Counted from the stretch's first letter, positions 34,345-44,947 are shown. The stretch: 64,000 nt of DNA from an uncultured Burkholderiales bacterium (GCA_937864175.1 CALMJH010000063.1:1-64000), one strand, 5' to 3'. Notes: generated by a model not told the origin, from the sequence alone. Numbers and translations are program-made.

Positions 34345-35151
34345 TTAAGGCCTCTGGTAGCCGAAGGACTGCAGGATGGGGGTGGCAGCTGGGCTCATCA
34401 GAAAATCAAAGAAGGCGTTGGCAGTGGGGTTGGTAGGTTGAAGCAGGATCATCGCCTGTCGAATGGGATCCAGACCCTCTTTCGGGAGGTGGACGACCAG
34501 GCAGCAGTCTTGGATGGCTGGGTGGCTGGTCAGTGAACGGGCCAACAAGGCGGCCTCGACCGAGCCGGTGAGCAGAAACTGGGCCGCCTGGCCAATGTTC
34601 TCCCCAATCGCCAGCTGCTGCGAGGACAGGTTCAGGCCCGATCGGCTGAGCCACTGCTGGGCAGCCCGACCGTAGGGAGCGGTCTCGGGATTGGCGATGG
34701 CAGTTCGCCGAGAGGCGCGAACGATTTGCTCGGCAGTCGCCTGCGCGGGCAGAGCAAGCCGCTTGACATAGACCAGACTGAGCTGACCCTGGGCATAGGC
34801 GGCGGCCCGGCTGGGTCGTCCTGCCTTTTGCTGAGCCTGACCGATGACGTTGACTGAGTGTTCGTCGGCGGCCACCAGCAGTGCAAACGGTGCACCCTGC
34901 AGAATCTGACGCGTGAAGTTGCCGGTGCTGCCAAAGACAAAGTCGATGCGGGCCGAAGGGTGAAGAGCCTGAAAGGTGGGATAGAGTTGATCGATGGCCA
35001 TGCGCAGGTTGGCGGCGACGGCCACGCGGGTGGTCTCGGTCGATGACTGTGGAGAGGCCTGAACCCAAGACAGTGGAAGACCCAGCAAGAGCAACAGGCT
35101 CCATTGCCAGAGGCTGCTCAGTCTCACGTGTCTGGTCCGCCGGCCCAGCAT
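34345..35151 (-). CDS. modA: ModA, molybdate-binding periplasmic protein
   Basis: A 268-residue binding protein. After a signal peptide ending near VQAS, the oxyanion-binding regions VAVAANLRMAIDQL and DFVFGSTGNFTRQILQGAPFALLVAADE are in the usual places, followed by PETAPYGRAAQQWL. In this family these loops bind molybdate and tungstate through backbone and Ser/Thr contacts. ATG 35151 lies three bases after the serB stop, so molybdate uptake is transcribed with serB and mfd unless an internal promoter exists. Confidence 0.9.
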   Translation of the reverse strand: MLGRRTRHVRLSSLWQWSLLLLLGLPLSWVQASPQSSTETTRVAVAANLRMAIDQLYPTFQALHPSARIDFVFGSTGNFTRQILQGAPFALLVAADEHSVNVIGQAQQKAGRPSRAAAYAQGQLSLVYVKRLALPAQATAEQIVRASRRTAIANPETAPYGRAAQQWLSRSGLNLSSQQLAIGENIGQAAQFLLTGSVEAALLARSLTSHPAIQDCCLVVHLPKEGLDPIRQAMILLQPTNPTANAFFDFLMSPAATPILQSFGYQRP

Positions 35152-35154
35152 CGA

Positions 35155-36039
35155 TTAGGGCCCCCAGCACACCAGGGGAGAATCCAGACGGCCGAATTCG
35201 ATGGCCCGCATGGCCTGGGCGGTGACCGCTGGCTTGGCCCGGTAGGCAATCGAGAGGCCCGCCACCGACATCATGGGCAGGTCATTGGCTCCATCGCCAA
35301 CTGCAATGGCCTTGCTGGGGTCGACCCCCTTCTGGGCGCAGGCCTCCAAGAGCAGCCGCTTTTTGGCCTCGCCGTTGATGATCTCGCCGTTGACCCGACC
35401 GGTGAGGGCCTGGCCATCGATGTCGAGGACGTTGGCATGAAAGGCATCAAAGCCCAGGCGATCGGCGACTGAATGGGCAAAAAAGGTAAATCCACCTGAG
35501 ACCAGCCAGCAGGTTAGGCCAGCCTGCTTGGCCGCACGGACCCACTCCAGGGCCCCGGGGTTCGGCCTAAGCCGTTCATCGAGAACCGCCTGGAGTGCAC
35601 TGGTGGGCAGCCCTTTCAGAATCGCCACTCGGCGCGTGAGGCTCTCGTTGAAGTCTTTGATCTCACCGCGCATGGTGGCCTCGGTGATGGCCGCCACCTC
35701 CGCCCTCTTGCCGCAGTAGTCCGCGATTTCATCGATGCACTCAATGTTGATGACCGTAGAGTCCATGTCCATGACCAGGACCGAGAAGTCCGCCAGAGAC
35801 TGGCCCTTGGGCTGCAGGGCCCAGTCAAAGCGGTGGGTCTTGGCCAACTCCGGCAGGCTGGTCTTGACAGGACCGGCGCAGCAGGGGGAGATCGGCTCAA
35901 AGACCAGACCTCCTGCTCCGGTTCGACGTGACTCCAAGAGGGTGGTGGCCTCTAGCTTCTTTTGGAGGCCCTCTGAAAGGGGGACGAACTGCCCCTGGGA
36001 GTCGACTCCCGGGGTCACCACCAGATTTAGCTTTGCCAT
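35155..36039 (-). CDS. serB: SerB, phosphoserine phosphatase
   Basis: A HAD-superfamily enzyme that makes serine from phosphoserine. The 294-residue protein has an N-terminal ACT-like region and the HAD motif I MDMDSTVIN (nucleophile Asp) near residue 89, motif II SGGFTFFA, and the motif III/IV pair in the KRLLLEAC and AVGDGANDLPM region. The ATG lies inside the end of mfd (13-base overlap). Pairing of mfd with serB is common in Burkholderiales. Confidence 0.95.
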   Translation of the reverse strand: MAKLNLVVTPGVDSQGQFVPLSEGLQKKLEATTLLESRRTGAGGLVFEPISPCCAGPVKTSLPELAKTHRFDWALQPKGQSLADFSVLVMDMDSTVINIECIDEIADYCGKRAEVAAITEATMRGEIKDFNESLTRRVAILKGLPTSALQAVLDERLRPNPGALEWVRAAKQAGLTCWLVSGGFTFFAHSVADRLGFDAFHANVLDIDGQALTGRVNGEIINGEAKKRLLLEACAQKGVDPSKAIAVGDGANDLPMMSVAGLSIAYRAKPAVTAQAMRAIEFGRLDSPLVCWGP

Positions 36040-39000
36040 AGAGATTGGTGTTGGGGGAATAGGTTGACAAGAGCTTCTCGGACCAGGACGAGCCGGGACT
36101 TCAGGTCTAGGCTGGGCTGGCTGATCCGAATGCGCTCAGGCCCCATCAGTTTAAAGCGTTTGTCCTTCTGTATCAGTGCGATCAGGCGTGCGGGATCGAT
36201 GGGGGCCTCCGGCAGCAGGGTGAGGCTCAGGGCCTCTGGCGTCGCATCGAGTTTTTTGATCTGGAGTTGCTGGCTGATGAGTCGCAGGCGGTGGGTCTCG
36301 ATGAGTGTCTTGGCAGGCTCTGGAAGGCTGCCAAAGCGGTCGACCAGCTCCTCATGGACCAGTCGCAGCTCGGCCTGGTCGGTGGCACTGGCCATCCGCT
36401 TGTAGAGGGTTAGGCGCTCGTGGATGTCTGCGCAGTAGTCGGCCGGCAAGAGGGCTGGCTGGTGGAGATTGATCTCGACGCTGGCCTTGAGGGGAGCATC
36501 GAGATCTGGCGTGCGTCCGGACTTGAGCGCTGCAACGGCCTCTTGGAGGTAGTCGTTGTAGAGGGAGAACCCCACCTCGGTCATGTTGCCGGATTGGTCG
36601 TCCCCCAAGACCTCGCCAGCGCCACGAATCTCCAGGTCGTGCATGGCCAGGAAAAAGCCACTGCCCAGCTCCTCCATGGCGGCAATAGCCTCCAGGCGCT
36701 TGTTAGCATCCTTGGTGATGCTAGCCTCGTCTGGGATGAGCAGGTAGGCGTAGGCTTGGTGATGGGACCGGCCAACTCGTCCGCGCAGCTGGTGGAGCTG
36801 GGCCAGGCCAAATTTGTCAGCCCGGTAGATGACGATGGTGTTCGCAGTCGGTACGTCGATACCCGTCTCGATAATGGTGGTACAGAGCAGGACGTTGATG
36901 CGTTGCTGGTGATAGTCGCGCATGACGCGTTCCAGATCGCGTTCGTGCATCTGGCCGTGGGCCACACCAATTCTGGCCTCGGGCACCAGCTCCTGCAGGT
37001 GGGCCAGTCGCTGGTCGATGGTGCTCACCTCGTTGTGCAGTACATAGGCCTGCCCACCGCGTTTGAGTTCTCGCAGCAGGGCCTCGCGCACTGCGTCTTT
37101 GGTCTCGCGTCTGACAAAGGTCTTGATAGCCAGGCGCTTCTGAGGTGCTGTCGCAATCACCGAGAAGTCCCGAATGCCCTCGAGGCTCATGGCCAGGGTG
37201 CGTGGAATTGGCGTGGCCGTTAGGGTCAGGACGTCGATCTCGGCTCGAAGGTTCTTGAGAGCCTCTTTCTGACGGACACCAAATCGGTGTTCCTCGTCGA
37301 TGATGACCAGTCCAAGCCGTCCAAAGATGGCCTTGCTCGACAGCAGCTTGTGGGTCCCGATGACGATGTCGACCTGGCCGTCGGCCATGGCCTGCAGGCT
37401 CTTGTCGATTTCCTTGGCGGTCTTGAAACGTGAAATTTCGGCGACCCGCACAGGCCAGGCCGCAAAACGGTCCTGAAAGGTCTGGAAGTGCTGTTCGGCT
37501 AGCAATGTCGTGGGGCAGAGCACAGCCACCTGTTTGCCATCCATGACGGCCATGAAGGTCGCGCGAAGGGCAACCTCGGTCTTGCCAAAGCCGACATCAC
37601 CACAGACCAGCCGGTCCATGGGCTTGTCGGCGATCATGTCCTGGATAACGGCGTGAATAGCCGCCCGCTGGTCCGGTGTCTCCTCAAACCCAAACCCATC
37701 GGCAAATCGCTCATAGTCATTTGGATGAAAACCAAAGGCATGGCCCTTGCGGGCAGCCCGTCGAGCGTAGAGGTCGAGTAACTCGGCTGCGGTGTCTCTG
37801 GCCTGCTGTGCTGCTTTGCGTCGGGCCTTGTCCCACTGGCCGCTGCCCAGGCTGTGCAAGGGGGCCTGCTCGGGGCTGGTCCCGCTGTAGCGCCCGATGA
37901 GATGCAGGGCAGAGACTGGCACGTACAAGACCGCATCGCCTGCGTAGGCGAGTTTGAGAAACTCGCTGTCACCCTCGCCCATGTCCATGTGCTCCAGGCC
38001 TTGGTAACGCCCGACCCCATGTTCAAGGTGGACGACTGGGTCGCCAACCTTAAGCTCTGAGAGGTCGCGAATCATGGCCTCGACGTTGGACTCCCGATCT
38101 CGCTGGCCATGCCGCAGTCGCCTCTCCATCTCCGCAAAGAGTTCGGACTCCGTGAGGACGACCTGCTGGGCCCAGGGCAGGGCAAAGCCTCGCTGGAGCG
38201 GTGCCACCCAGAGGTCCACCTGGGCGGGGTTGTCAGTCACGGGGGCGGCGGTGGGCTGCCAAGACTTAATGGGCCGACAGGCAATCTGGGCCTCCTCGAG
38301 GTACTGACTGAGGGTCTGACGACGGCCCTCTGACTCGCAGGCCATCGCAAACCTTGGGCCTGTGGTGAGGGCCTGGCGAAGACGGTGCAGCGGATCTTTG
38401 GCGAGTCGGTCGGCCCGAACGTCTGCCGGTGCGAGGCCGAAGACAGACGGCTGTGGGCCCCCAAGACTGACCCGCGCAAAGGCCTTGAGGGCCTGAAAAA
38501 ACTCGTCGGGCTTGAGCCAGAGCGCATCGGGAGGCAGTACCGGCCGCTCGATGTCATGGCTCAGGAAGCCGTGCCGATTCTGAATGTCCAGCCTGGTCTC
38601 CTGGAGCTGTTGGTCCAAGCTCAGGGGCTGCGGTCGGCTGGTCTCGCCACTGAGACCCTCCAGGGTGAGGACCACGGCCTGGGGGTGGAGATAGTGGGTG
38701 ATGTTGGCCAATGGCTGGTCGAACAACAGCGGCAAGTAGAACTCAATGCCAGCCCCAAAGACTGCATTGGCGGCATCACGGTAGAGGCTGCAGCGTGAGG
38801 GATCGCCCTCGAAGGTCTCACGCCACCGACTGCGAAAGGCGGCTGCATTCTCCTCAGACCGAGGGTATTCGCGGCCGGGCAGCAGTCGAATGGACTGGAC
38901 CGGATGAATGCTGCGTTGGCTGTCCGGGTCGAAGACTCTGATGGACTCGATGAGGTCATCCAAGAGCTCAAGTCGGTAGGGCAGTGGGCAGCCGGTAGGG

Positions 39001-39578
39001 AAGAGATCCACCAGCCCCCCCCGCAGGGCATATTCGCCGGGAGAGACGACCTGGTTCACGGCGCTGTAGCCCGCGATCTGCAGCTGCTCGCGCAGCTGCG
39101 TGAGTCGGATGGGCTGCCCCTGGTTGAGAAAGAAGGTCTGGCCAGCCACAAAATCCGTGGGGCTCAGCCTGGCCAAGGCGGTGTTGGCCGCTACAACCAA
39201 CACGTCGAGCTGGCCGGTCAGGGCCTCGTAGAGGGTCTGCAGACGCTCTGAGATGAGGTCTTGGTGGGGTGAAAACGCCTCGTAAGGCAGGATCTCCCAG
39301 TCGGAGAGCTGCCGTACCCGCAGACTGGGGACGAAAGCGACCATCTCCTGGGTGAGCCGGCTTGCGTCCGCAGGGTCTGCGGTCACCAGCAGGGCCGCAG
39401 CACCGGACTTCCGCTGGGACAGCGCCATTCCCTGGTCGGTCTGGCCATCCAGCAGGGACCGAAGCCAGAGGGCCATGAGCAGACCATCAGAGGCCCCGTG
39501 GGGACGAGCGACTTGGATGGCCTGGCCAGGCCGAGGCCAGCGGATTTCTGAGGGGCCGGGGAATTCAGGGGCGTTCAT
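36027..39578 (-). CDS. mfd: Mfd, transcription-repair coupling factor
   Basis: Mfd removes stalled RNA polymerase from damaged template and recruits UvrA. This 1183-residue protein has the UvrB-like N-terminal module ([15 protein letters not shown]), the RNA polymerase-interacting domain ([18 protein letters not shown]), the superfamily 2 translocase with Walker [24 protein letters not shown], and motif [11 protein letters not shown], then the C-terminal TRCF domain. The ATG is 17 bases from the divergent ispDF gene region, so the two promoters overlap. Confidence 0.97.
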   Translation of the reverse strand: MNAPEFPGPSEIRWPRPGQAIQVARPHGASDGLLMALWLRSLLDGQTDQGMALSQRKSGAAALLVTADPADASRLTQEMVAFVPSLRVRQLSDWEILPYEAFSPHQDLISERLQTLYEALTGQLDVLVVAANTALARLSPTDFVAGQTFFLNQGQPIRLTQLREQLQIAGYSAVNQVVSPGEYALRGGLVDLFPTGCPLPYRLELLDDLIESIRVFDPDSQRSIHPVQSIRLLPGREYPRSEENAAAFRSRWRETFEGDPSRCSLYRDAANAVFGAGIEFYLPLLFDQPLANITHYLHPQAVVLTLEGLSGETSRPQPLSLDQQLQETRLDIQNRHGFLSHDIERPVLPPDALWLKPDEFFQALKAFARVSLGGPQPSVFGLAPADVRADRLAKDPLHRLRQALTTGPRFAMACESEGRRQTLSQYLEEAQIACRPIKSWQPTAAPVTDNPAQVDLWVAPLQRGFALPWAQQVVLTESELFAEMERRLRHGQRDRESNVEAMIRDLSELKVGDPVVHLEHGVGRYQGLEHMDMGEGDSEFLKLAYAGDAVLYVPVSALHLIGRYSGTSPEQAPLHSLGSGQWDKARRKAAQQARDTAAELLDLYARRAARKGHAFGFHPNDYERFADGFGFEETPDQRAAIHAVIQDMIADKPMDRLVCGDVGFGKTEVALRATFMAVMDGKQVAVLCPTTLLAEQHFQTFQDRFAAWPVRVAEISRFKTAKEIDKSLQAMADGQVDIVIGTHKLLSSKAIFGRLGLVIIDEEHRFGVRQKEALKNLRAEIDVLTLTATPIPRTLAMSLEGIRDFSVIATAPQKRLAIKTFVRRETKDAVREALLRELKRGGQAYVLHNEVSTIDQRLAHLQELVPEARIGVAHGQMHERDLERVMRDYHQQRINVLLCTTIIETGIDVPTANTIVIYRADKFGLAQLHQLRGRVGRSHHQAYAYLLIPDEASITKDANKRLEAIAAMEELGSGFFLAMHDLEIRGAGEVLGDDQSGNMTEVGFSLYNDYLQEAVAALKSGRTPDLDAPLKASVEINLHQPALLPADYCADIHERLTLYKRMASATDQAELRLVHEELVDRFGSLPEPAKTLIETHRLRLISQQLQIKKLDATPEALSLTLLPEAPIDPARLIALIQKDKRFKLMGPERIRISQPSLDLKSRLVLVREALVNLFPQHQSLWQS

Positions 39579-39601
39579 CTGTTAATTTTAGAGGCATGTT
39601 C

Positions 39602-40954
39602 ATGACCAATCGAAAACCACTGGCGGGACCAGCCCAATGGTCCGCCTGGCTGGCGGACTGCCGAGGCCGGGCAGTCGCGGCTGCGGGCAGGGGTGCTGGT
39701 GGTCGAGCCCTGGCCTGGGTGGTCATTCCAGCAGCCGGGTCTGGCCAGCGTATGGGGGCGGGCCAGCCTAAGCAGTACCTCGACCTGGGCGGGCGTTGCA
39801 TGCTGGCCCGAAGTATCTCTGCCTTCGATGGCCTGGCTGGACACCCAGCGCTGGTCATCGCGGGAGTTCTGGTGGTCCTCGACCCCTTGGACAGCCACTG
39901 GGAGACGCTCAATGTGGCCCAGCAACTTGGGCAGCGGCCCATTCCCTGTCAGGCCTTGTTAGCGGGAGGAGCCTCCCGGCAGGCCTCGGTTCAGGCGGGC
40001 TTGGCCTGTATTCGGGCGGCCTTCGGGGAGAGGTCGAACAATGGCCAGGCGTCTGGCGGCGCCGACCAGGACTGGGTTCTGGTCCATGACGCGGCCCGGC
40101 CAGGCCTTGGCCTGCCGAGCCTGCAGCGGCTGGTGGAGGCCTGTCTGGCGACCCCCAAGAACGATTCCCTGGCAGGTGGCTTGTTGGCCATGCCGGTGGC
40201 CGATACCCTCAAGCGCGCTCAGGCAGAGTCCGAGCCGCCCAAGGCGGTCTCGACCGTCGCCAGGGCTGACCTCTGGGGTGCCCAGACCCCTCAGATGTTT
40301 CGGCTCGGTCCACTGGCCTGCGCCCTTGAGCAGTCCCAGGACGTTACCGATGAGGCCAGTGCCATGGAACAGGTCGGCGCAAAGCCTCTGCTGGTGATGG
40401 GGGATGATCAGAACAAGAAAATCACTTTTTCAGGCGACCTTCATCGCTGGATGAACCGAGAGGACAGACCCATGGGGCAGATTCGTGTTGGACAAGGTTT
40501 CGATGTGCATGCGCTCGGGCCAGACCGACGCCTGATGGTCGGGGGCGTTGAGATTCCCTACCACCTTGGTCTGGTCGGACACTCCGATGCGGATGTGCTC
40601 TTGCATGCCATTAGCGATGCAATTCTGGGGGCCATGGGCCTGGGGGACATCGGCCAGCACTTCCCAGACACCGACGCTGCCTACAGCGGTGCAGACAGCC
40701 GGGTCTTGTTGCGACATGTCGTGGGTCTGGCCAGGGCCGGTGGGTTCGGAATTGACCAGATCGATGCCACCATCGTGGCCCAAGCCCCCAAGATGGCTCC
40801 CCATATTCCCCAGATGGTGAGCAACCTCCAAGCCGACACGCTGGCCCCCTTGGTCAACGTCAAGGCCACCACCACGGAGCGGCTTGGTTTCACCGGCCGG
40901 GGCGAAGGCATCGCCGCCCAGGCTGTGGTGGTCTTGAGTCCCCTGGGCGCGTGA
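39602..40954 (+). CDS. ispDF: IspDF, fused MEP cytidylyltransferase and MECDP synthase
   Basis: One frame encodes two steps of the MEP isoprenoid pathway. Residues about 40-275 are IspD ([32 protein letters not shown]), joining CTP to methylerythritol phosphate. Residues about 290-450 are IspF ([42 protein letters not shown], the metal-binding Asp/His set, and [15 protein letters not shown]). The linker between them is about 15 residues. ATG 39602 has AGAGG at good spacing; an ATG six bases earlier is possible. An N-terminal extension of about 38 residues precedes IspD. In most Betaproteobacteria these are two adjacent genes. Confidence 0.93.
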   Translation: MTNRKPLAGPAQWSAWLADCRGRAVAAAGRGAGGRALAWVVIPAAGSGQRMGAGQPKQYLDLGGRCMLARSISAFDGLAGHPALVIAGVLVVLDPLDSHWETLNVAQQLGQRPIPCQALLAGGASRQASVQAGLACIRAAFGERSNNGQASGGADQDWVLVHDAARPGLGLPSLQRLVEACLATPKNDSLAGGLLAMPVADTLKRAQAESEPPKAVSTVARADLWGAQTPQMFRLGPLACALEQSQDVTDEASAMEQVGAKPLLVMGDDQNKKITFSGDLHRWMNREDRPMGQIRVGQGFDVHALGPDRRLMVGGVEIPYHLGLVGHSDADVLLHAISDAILGAMGLGDIGQHFPDTDAAYSGADSRVLLRHVVGLARAGGFGIDQIDATIVAQAPKMAPHIPQMVSNLQADTLAPLVNVKATTTERLGFTGRGEGIAAQAVVVLSPLGA

Positions 40955-42126
40955 GCCTTCAGCAAAGCCTCAGCCTGGATTCCAGCCAGGACCGCGCGAG
41001 CGCCTGTCTGCGGCTCTCGAATGGCCAGCACCGACACGCGGTCTCCGATGCCTCTCGGCCCCAGGCAGCAGACCTCTTGCAGTTGGGCCAAGGCCTTCTG
41101 GAGGGGGAGGGACTCAGCTGGGGTCAGCTCACTGGGTTTGTCCTCTGCCATGGACCAGGCTCCTTTACGGGGCTGAGAGTCGCGGCTGGACTCGTCCAGG
41201 GGCTGGCTCGGGGGCTAAATCTGCCGGTAGCCTGTGTCTCTGGATTTGAGGTTAGAGCCTATGCGGCCTGGCGGTCTGCTGGTCAGGCCCGTCCTCTGCG
41301 GGCGGTCGTCGACGTAGATGCCAGACTGGGGGAAGCCTATCGGGCCCATGCTCGGGTCAATGCCTCTGGGCAGGTTTGTCTGGTGGGCCATCCCCAGGTG
41401 GTTCCCGCTGTCTTGCCAGCGGACTGGACCCCAGGCAGTTGGGGGCCTGAGCCCGATGGGTCGCAGGCCGCGGACCAGTGGCTGCCGCCTGATTTTTCGC
41501 CAGCCTCTCGCCCTGCCGATGAACAGCCCGATTCGGCGACCATGGCCGCCTGGGTCCTGCAGGCCGCCATGGCCAAGACCGACTTGGTCTGGCAGTCGGC
41601 CGAGAATGTTCAACCCCTCTATGTCAGAGACAAGGTGGCCCAGACCATTGCTGAGCGTCAGGTCTCAAGGGCCACCGATCTGCAGGCCCTGACGGTGGGC
41701 GATCTGGCCTCGGTGCTGGTCATTGAGCAGCAGGCTTATCCTTACCCATGGTCCAGTGGTAATTTCCGCGATGCCATGGCCAGTGGTTATCCTGGCCTCA
41801 AACTGCTGGACCAGGGCGTGATGGTGGGCTACCTGGTCTGGATGAGGGTCTTGAATGAGGCACATCTCTTGAATTTCACGATTGCACCGGCCCGTCAACG
41901 ACGCGGCCTTGGCCAGCATCTCCTCACGCTCTGGGTTGAGCGACTTCGACAGGAGGGACTGGAACAGGTCCTGCTCGAGGTGCGGCCCAGCAACGATCCC
42001 GCTATCCGTCTGTACCAGCGCAATGGTTTCGTCCAGACGGGACGCCGCCGGGACTACTATCCGCAGGGCCCTTCGGGCCGTGAGGATGCCATCTTGATGA
42101 ACAAATCGTTGGTAGTGCGGTCATGA
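40951..42126 (+). CDS. TsaB-RimI fusion: tRNA t6A subunit and ribosomal protein acetyltransferase
   Basis: A 391-residue two-domain protein. Residues 1 to about 240 are TsaB, which pairs with TsaD in tRNA threonylcarbamoyladenosine synthesis; GPGSFTGLR at 68-76 and [13 protein letters not shown] are the marks. Residues about 245-391 are a GNAT acetyltransferase of the RimI type, which acetylates S18; it has [14 protein letters not shown], the acetyl-CoA loop [10 protein letters not shown] and [17 protein letters not shown]. The GTG start overlaps ispDF by four bases, and the end overlaps the next gene by four. Confidence 0.9.
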   Translation: MSLQQSLSLDSSQDRASACLRLSNGQHRHAVSDASRPQAADLLQLGQGLLEGEGLSWGQLTGFVLCHGPGSFTGLRVAAGLVQGLARGLNLPVACVSGFEVRAYAAWRSAGQARPLRAVVDVDARLGEAYRAHARVNASGQVCLVGHPQVVPAVLPADWTPGSWGPEPDGSQAADQWLPPDFSPASRPADEQPDSATMAAWVLQAAMAKTDLVWQSAENVQPLYVRDKVAQTIAERQVSRATDLQALTVGDLASVLVIEQQAYPYPWSSGNFRDAMASGYPGLKLLDQGVMVGYLVWMRVLNEAHLLNFTIAPARQRRGLGQHLLTLWVERLRQEGLEQVLLEVRPSNDPAIRLYQRNGFVQTGRRRDYYPQGPSGREDAILMNKSLVVRS

Positions 42127-42473
42127 CCCCAGAGGCCTTGGCCCTCTTTGGGCTCCAGACGCAGTGGCGGCTAAGAGGCGGGGAGGCGCGTGTCCAGAGC
42201 CTGACCATCGAACTTCCTTCCAGACAGTCGGGAGTTGCGTCAGGGCCCAATGGGCTTGCTCAGCAGGCTGTGGACTGGCTGCTATCGGTTCAGCCAGCCT
42301 GTCAGGTGAAGGTCCAAGAGTCCTTGGCCGAGCGCCTGGTCATTCGCTCGACGCTTGACCCTGCGCTGGATCTGGAGTGCTCTGCCCAGTCTCTGCAGAG
42401 TGCTGCGGGACGTCGCGACCTCTGCGAAAAACTTCTGCGACTCCGGGCCCTGCTGAGGTCGATCGCCGCTTAG
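42123..42473 (+). CDS. Small protein of unknown function after tsaB-rimI
   Basis: A 116-residue protein I cannot assign. Its N terminus (LFGLQTQWRLR, about residues 8-18) resembles the L-G-I-x-Q-W-x-L-R start of DNA polymerase III psi (HolD), whose gene precedes rimI in E. coli, and also resembles the N-terminal extension of some betaproteobacterial family-4 uracil-DNA glycosylases, whose gene often follows rimI. The rest is helical with no recognisable motif. Four-base overlap with tsaB-rimI supports translation; it converges on lplT with a four-base overlap. Confidence 0.6.
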   Translation: MTPEALALFGLQTQWRLRGGEARVQSLTIELPSRQSGVASGPNGLAQQAVDWLLSVQPACQVKVQESLAERLVIRSTLDPALDLECSAQSLQSAAGRRDLCEKLLRLRALLRSIAA

Positions 42474-43747
42474 TGGTGGGCCTGGCCGGACTTCTCCTGG
42501 CCAATGAGGTCGTCTAGGTTGTAGAGCCTGCGGTTGTGTCGATAACGCACCATGACCAGGGCCATGGTGAGGGCGACAAAGCCACCAAAAAGAACAATGA
42601 CGGCGTTGACGTGCAGGTCGAGGTGAATGAGCAGGGCATAGAGGCCCAACATCACCAAGACATTGAGGTTCTCATTGAAATTCTGGACCGCAATCGAATG
42701 GCCTGCGGACAAAAGCACGTGACCGCGGTGCTGCAGCAGGGCGTTCATGGGGACCACGAAGAAACCGGCCAGGACGCCGACCAAGACCAGCAGCGGGATG
42801 GCCGCATCGAGTTGTGTGACGAGGGTCATGAGAGGCACGGTCAGCCCCATGAGTACGCCGAGCAAGAGCACTCGGCAGGCGCCTTTCAGGTGGATAAAGC
42901 GGGCAGCCGCCACAGCCCCGACGGCGATGCCAACGGCCACAATGCCCTGAAGAATGGCGGCCTTATCAAGAGACATGCCCAGCTGAACCTCCGCCCATTT
43001 CAAAACAATAAACTGCAGCGTGGCCCCTGCACCCCAGAACAAGGTGGTCACGGCCAGGGAGATCTGTCCGAGTTTGTCGGCCCAGAGGGTGCGATTGCAG
43101 TGGAAGAAGGCCTTGATGAGGGCGACGGGATGGATCGACTGTCGGGCATAACGGGCACCAGTGTCGGGAATGCGACTGTTGAAGGCGGCAGCCAACAGGT
43201 AGATGAAGGCGATGACAGCAATAGCGGATTCGGCCGCGGTATCGACGCCGGTCTCAAGGCCCGGCAGATCGAGAAGAAGCAGGTGGCCTGAGATGGTGGG
43301 GGAGATCAGCGCTCCGCCCAGCATCGTGCCCAGAATAATTGAACCCACCGTGGTGCCTTCGATCCAGCCGTTGGCGGCCACCAATTTCTCTGGCGGTAGC
43401 AACTCGGTCAGGATGCCGTATTTGGCGGGGGAGTAGGCGGCCGCCCCAAGCCCTACGACGGCATAGGCCAGCAGTGGATGGACATGGATAAACAGCAGGC
43501 CGCAGCCCACAATCTTGATGGTGTTGGTGATGAGCATGACCTTGCCCTTGGGCATGCTGTCGGCGAAGGCTCCAACAAACGGGGCCAGCACGACGTAGGA
43601 AATGGTGAAGAAGAGCTTAAGCAGGGGCCGCATCCACTCGGGGGCCGCCATGTCAATCAAGAGGGCAATCGCAGCGATGAGAAGCGCATTGTCGGCTAGG
43701 GACGATAAAAACTGCGCCGACATGATGGTGTAGAAACCGCGCTTCAT
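42470..43747 (-). CDS. lplT: LplT-like lysophospholipid transporter (MFS)
   Basis: A 425-residue major facilitator protein with about 12 hydrophobic segments. The start MKRGFYTIMSAQFLSSLADNALLIAAIALL, together with YSPAKYGILTELLP and ANGWIEGTTVGSIILG, is typical of LplT, which flips lysophospholipids into the inner leaflet for re-acylation. ATG 43747 is chosen over an upstream start. The divergent lplT/alr arrangement is common in Burkholderiales. Confidence 0.9.
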   Translation of the reverse strand: MKRGFYTIMSAQFLSSLADNALLIAAIALLIDMAAPEWMRPLLKLFFTISYVVLAPFVGAFADSMPKGKVMLITNTIKIVGCGLLFIHVHPLLAYAVVGLGAAAYSPAKYGILTELLPPEKLVAANGWIEGTTVGSIILGTMLGGALISPTISGHLLLLDLPGLETGVDTAAESAIAVIAFIYLLAAAFNSRIPDTGARYARQSIHPVALIKAFFHCNRTLWADKLGQISLAVTTLFWGAGATLQFIVLKWAEVQLGMSLDKAAILQGIVAVGIAVGAVAAARFIHLKGACRVLLLGVLMGLTVPLMTLVTQLDAAIPLLVLVGVLAGFFVVPMNALLQHRGHVLLSAGHSIAVQNFNENLNVLVMLGLYALLIHLDLHVNAVIVLFGGFVALTMALVMVRYRHNRRLYNLDDLIGQEKSGQAHH

Positions 43748-43805
43748 TCCAAGCCTTTGTCTCGAGTCTGCTGGATTAGACCACGAACCGCCTACAATCT
43801 GCCTC

Positions 43806-44945
43806 ATGCCACGTCCCGCTCTGCTCACGGTTCACGAACCTGCTCTGGCCCACAACCTGGCCCAGGTCCGGCGTCTGGTCGGCTCCGCTCGCATCTGGGC
43901 TGTTGCCAAGGCCCGCGGGTATGGGGTGGGATTGGCCTCCTGTCTGAGGGGTTTTGAGCAGGCCGACGGCCTGGCGGTCCTGGAGTTGGTCGAGGCCCAG
44001 ACCCTCAGGGATTCGGGCTGGACCAGGCCTATTTTGTTGTTGGAAGGGGCCTTCTCGGCGGCCGATGTCCGCCAGGCCCTGGAGGCGGAGCTCGACCTGG
44101 TGGTCCACCAGCCCGACCAACTGGGATGGTTGTTGGCCCAGCGGCAGGCCTTGGCCCGGTCTTCCTGCAGGGTCTGGATCAAACTCAACACCGGCATGCA
44201 CCGCCTGGGATTTCCGGTGGTTTCAGGAGGTCTGGACGAGAGTCTGCAGCAGGGTCTGGCCCCACTGCGTGCTGTGCTGCCAGCTAGTCGTCTGGGCTTT
44301 ATGACCCACTTTGCCTGTGCAGACGACCCCACGGGGGTCGATGGTCAACTGGCCGTCTGGCGGTCGGTGCAGCCCGCCCTGGGCCTGCGGGCGGGAGAAT
44401 CCCTCAGCCTGGCCAACTCCGCCGCAGTTGTCCGTCATCCGTCCACCCACGCCGACTGGGTCAGGCCGGGCATCATGCTCTACGGTGGCGATCCGCTTGC
44501 GGGCCAACCTCCGGAGTCGCGCCAGACGCAACCCGCCATTGGCCTGCAGCCGGCGGCAACGCTCTCCAGCCAGCTGATTGCAGTTCAGAGGGTGGCTGCG
44601 GGCGGTGCGGTTGGGTACGGCGCCCGTTACCGAGCCCCTTCGGACATGCGCATCGGGGTGGTGGCCATGGGGTATGCCGATGGATACCTTCGGTGTGCGC
44701 CCGATGGCACCCCGGTCTTGGTCGATGGGGTCCGCTGCCGGCTGGTGGGCCAGGTCTCGATGGACATGATCACCGTCGACCTCGGCCCCGTGCCGGCGGC
44801 AAGGGTGGGCTCCTCGGTGACCCTCTGGGGCCAGGGCCTGTCGATCGATGAGGTGGCAGCCTGCTGCTCCTCCAATGCTTACGAGCTTCTCACGGGTGTC
44901 ACCTGTCGGGTGACCCGCCGGGTCGAGCCTCTGCTGCCCGCCTAG
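43806..44945 (+). CDS. alr: Alr, alanine racemase
   Basis: A PLP enzyme making D-alanine for peptidoglycan. In this 379-residue protein the PLP lysine is in WAVAKARGYGVG (about 33-44), the other catalytic residue is the tyrosine in AVGYGARYRAP (about 271-281), and the C-terminal domain ends with GVTCRVTRRVEPLLP. Other marks are LNTGMHRLGF and RPGIMLYGG. Intergenic distance to divergent lplT is 58 bases. radA follows two bases after the stop. Confidence 0.95.
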   Translation: MPRPALLTVHEPALAHNLAQVRRLVGSARIWAVAKARGYGVGLASCLRGFEQADGLAVLELVEAQTLRDSGWTRPILLLEGAFSAADVRQALEAELDLVVHQPDQLGWLLAQRQALARSSCRVWIKLNTGMHRLGFPVVSGGLDESLQQGLAPLRAVLPASRLGFMTHFACADDPTGVDGQLAVWRSVQPALGLRAGESLSLANSAAVVRHPSTHADWVRPGIMLYGGDPLAGQPPESRQTQPAIGLQPAATLSSQLIAVQRVAAGGAVGYGARYRAPSDMRIGVVAMGYADGYLRCAPDGTPVLVDGVRCRLVGQVSMDMITVDLGPVPAARVGSSVTLWGQGLSIDEVAACCSSNAYELLTGVTCRVTRRVEPLLPA

Positions 44946-44947
44946 AC

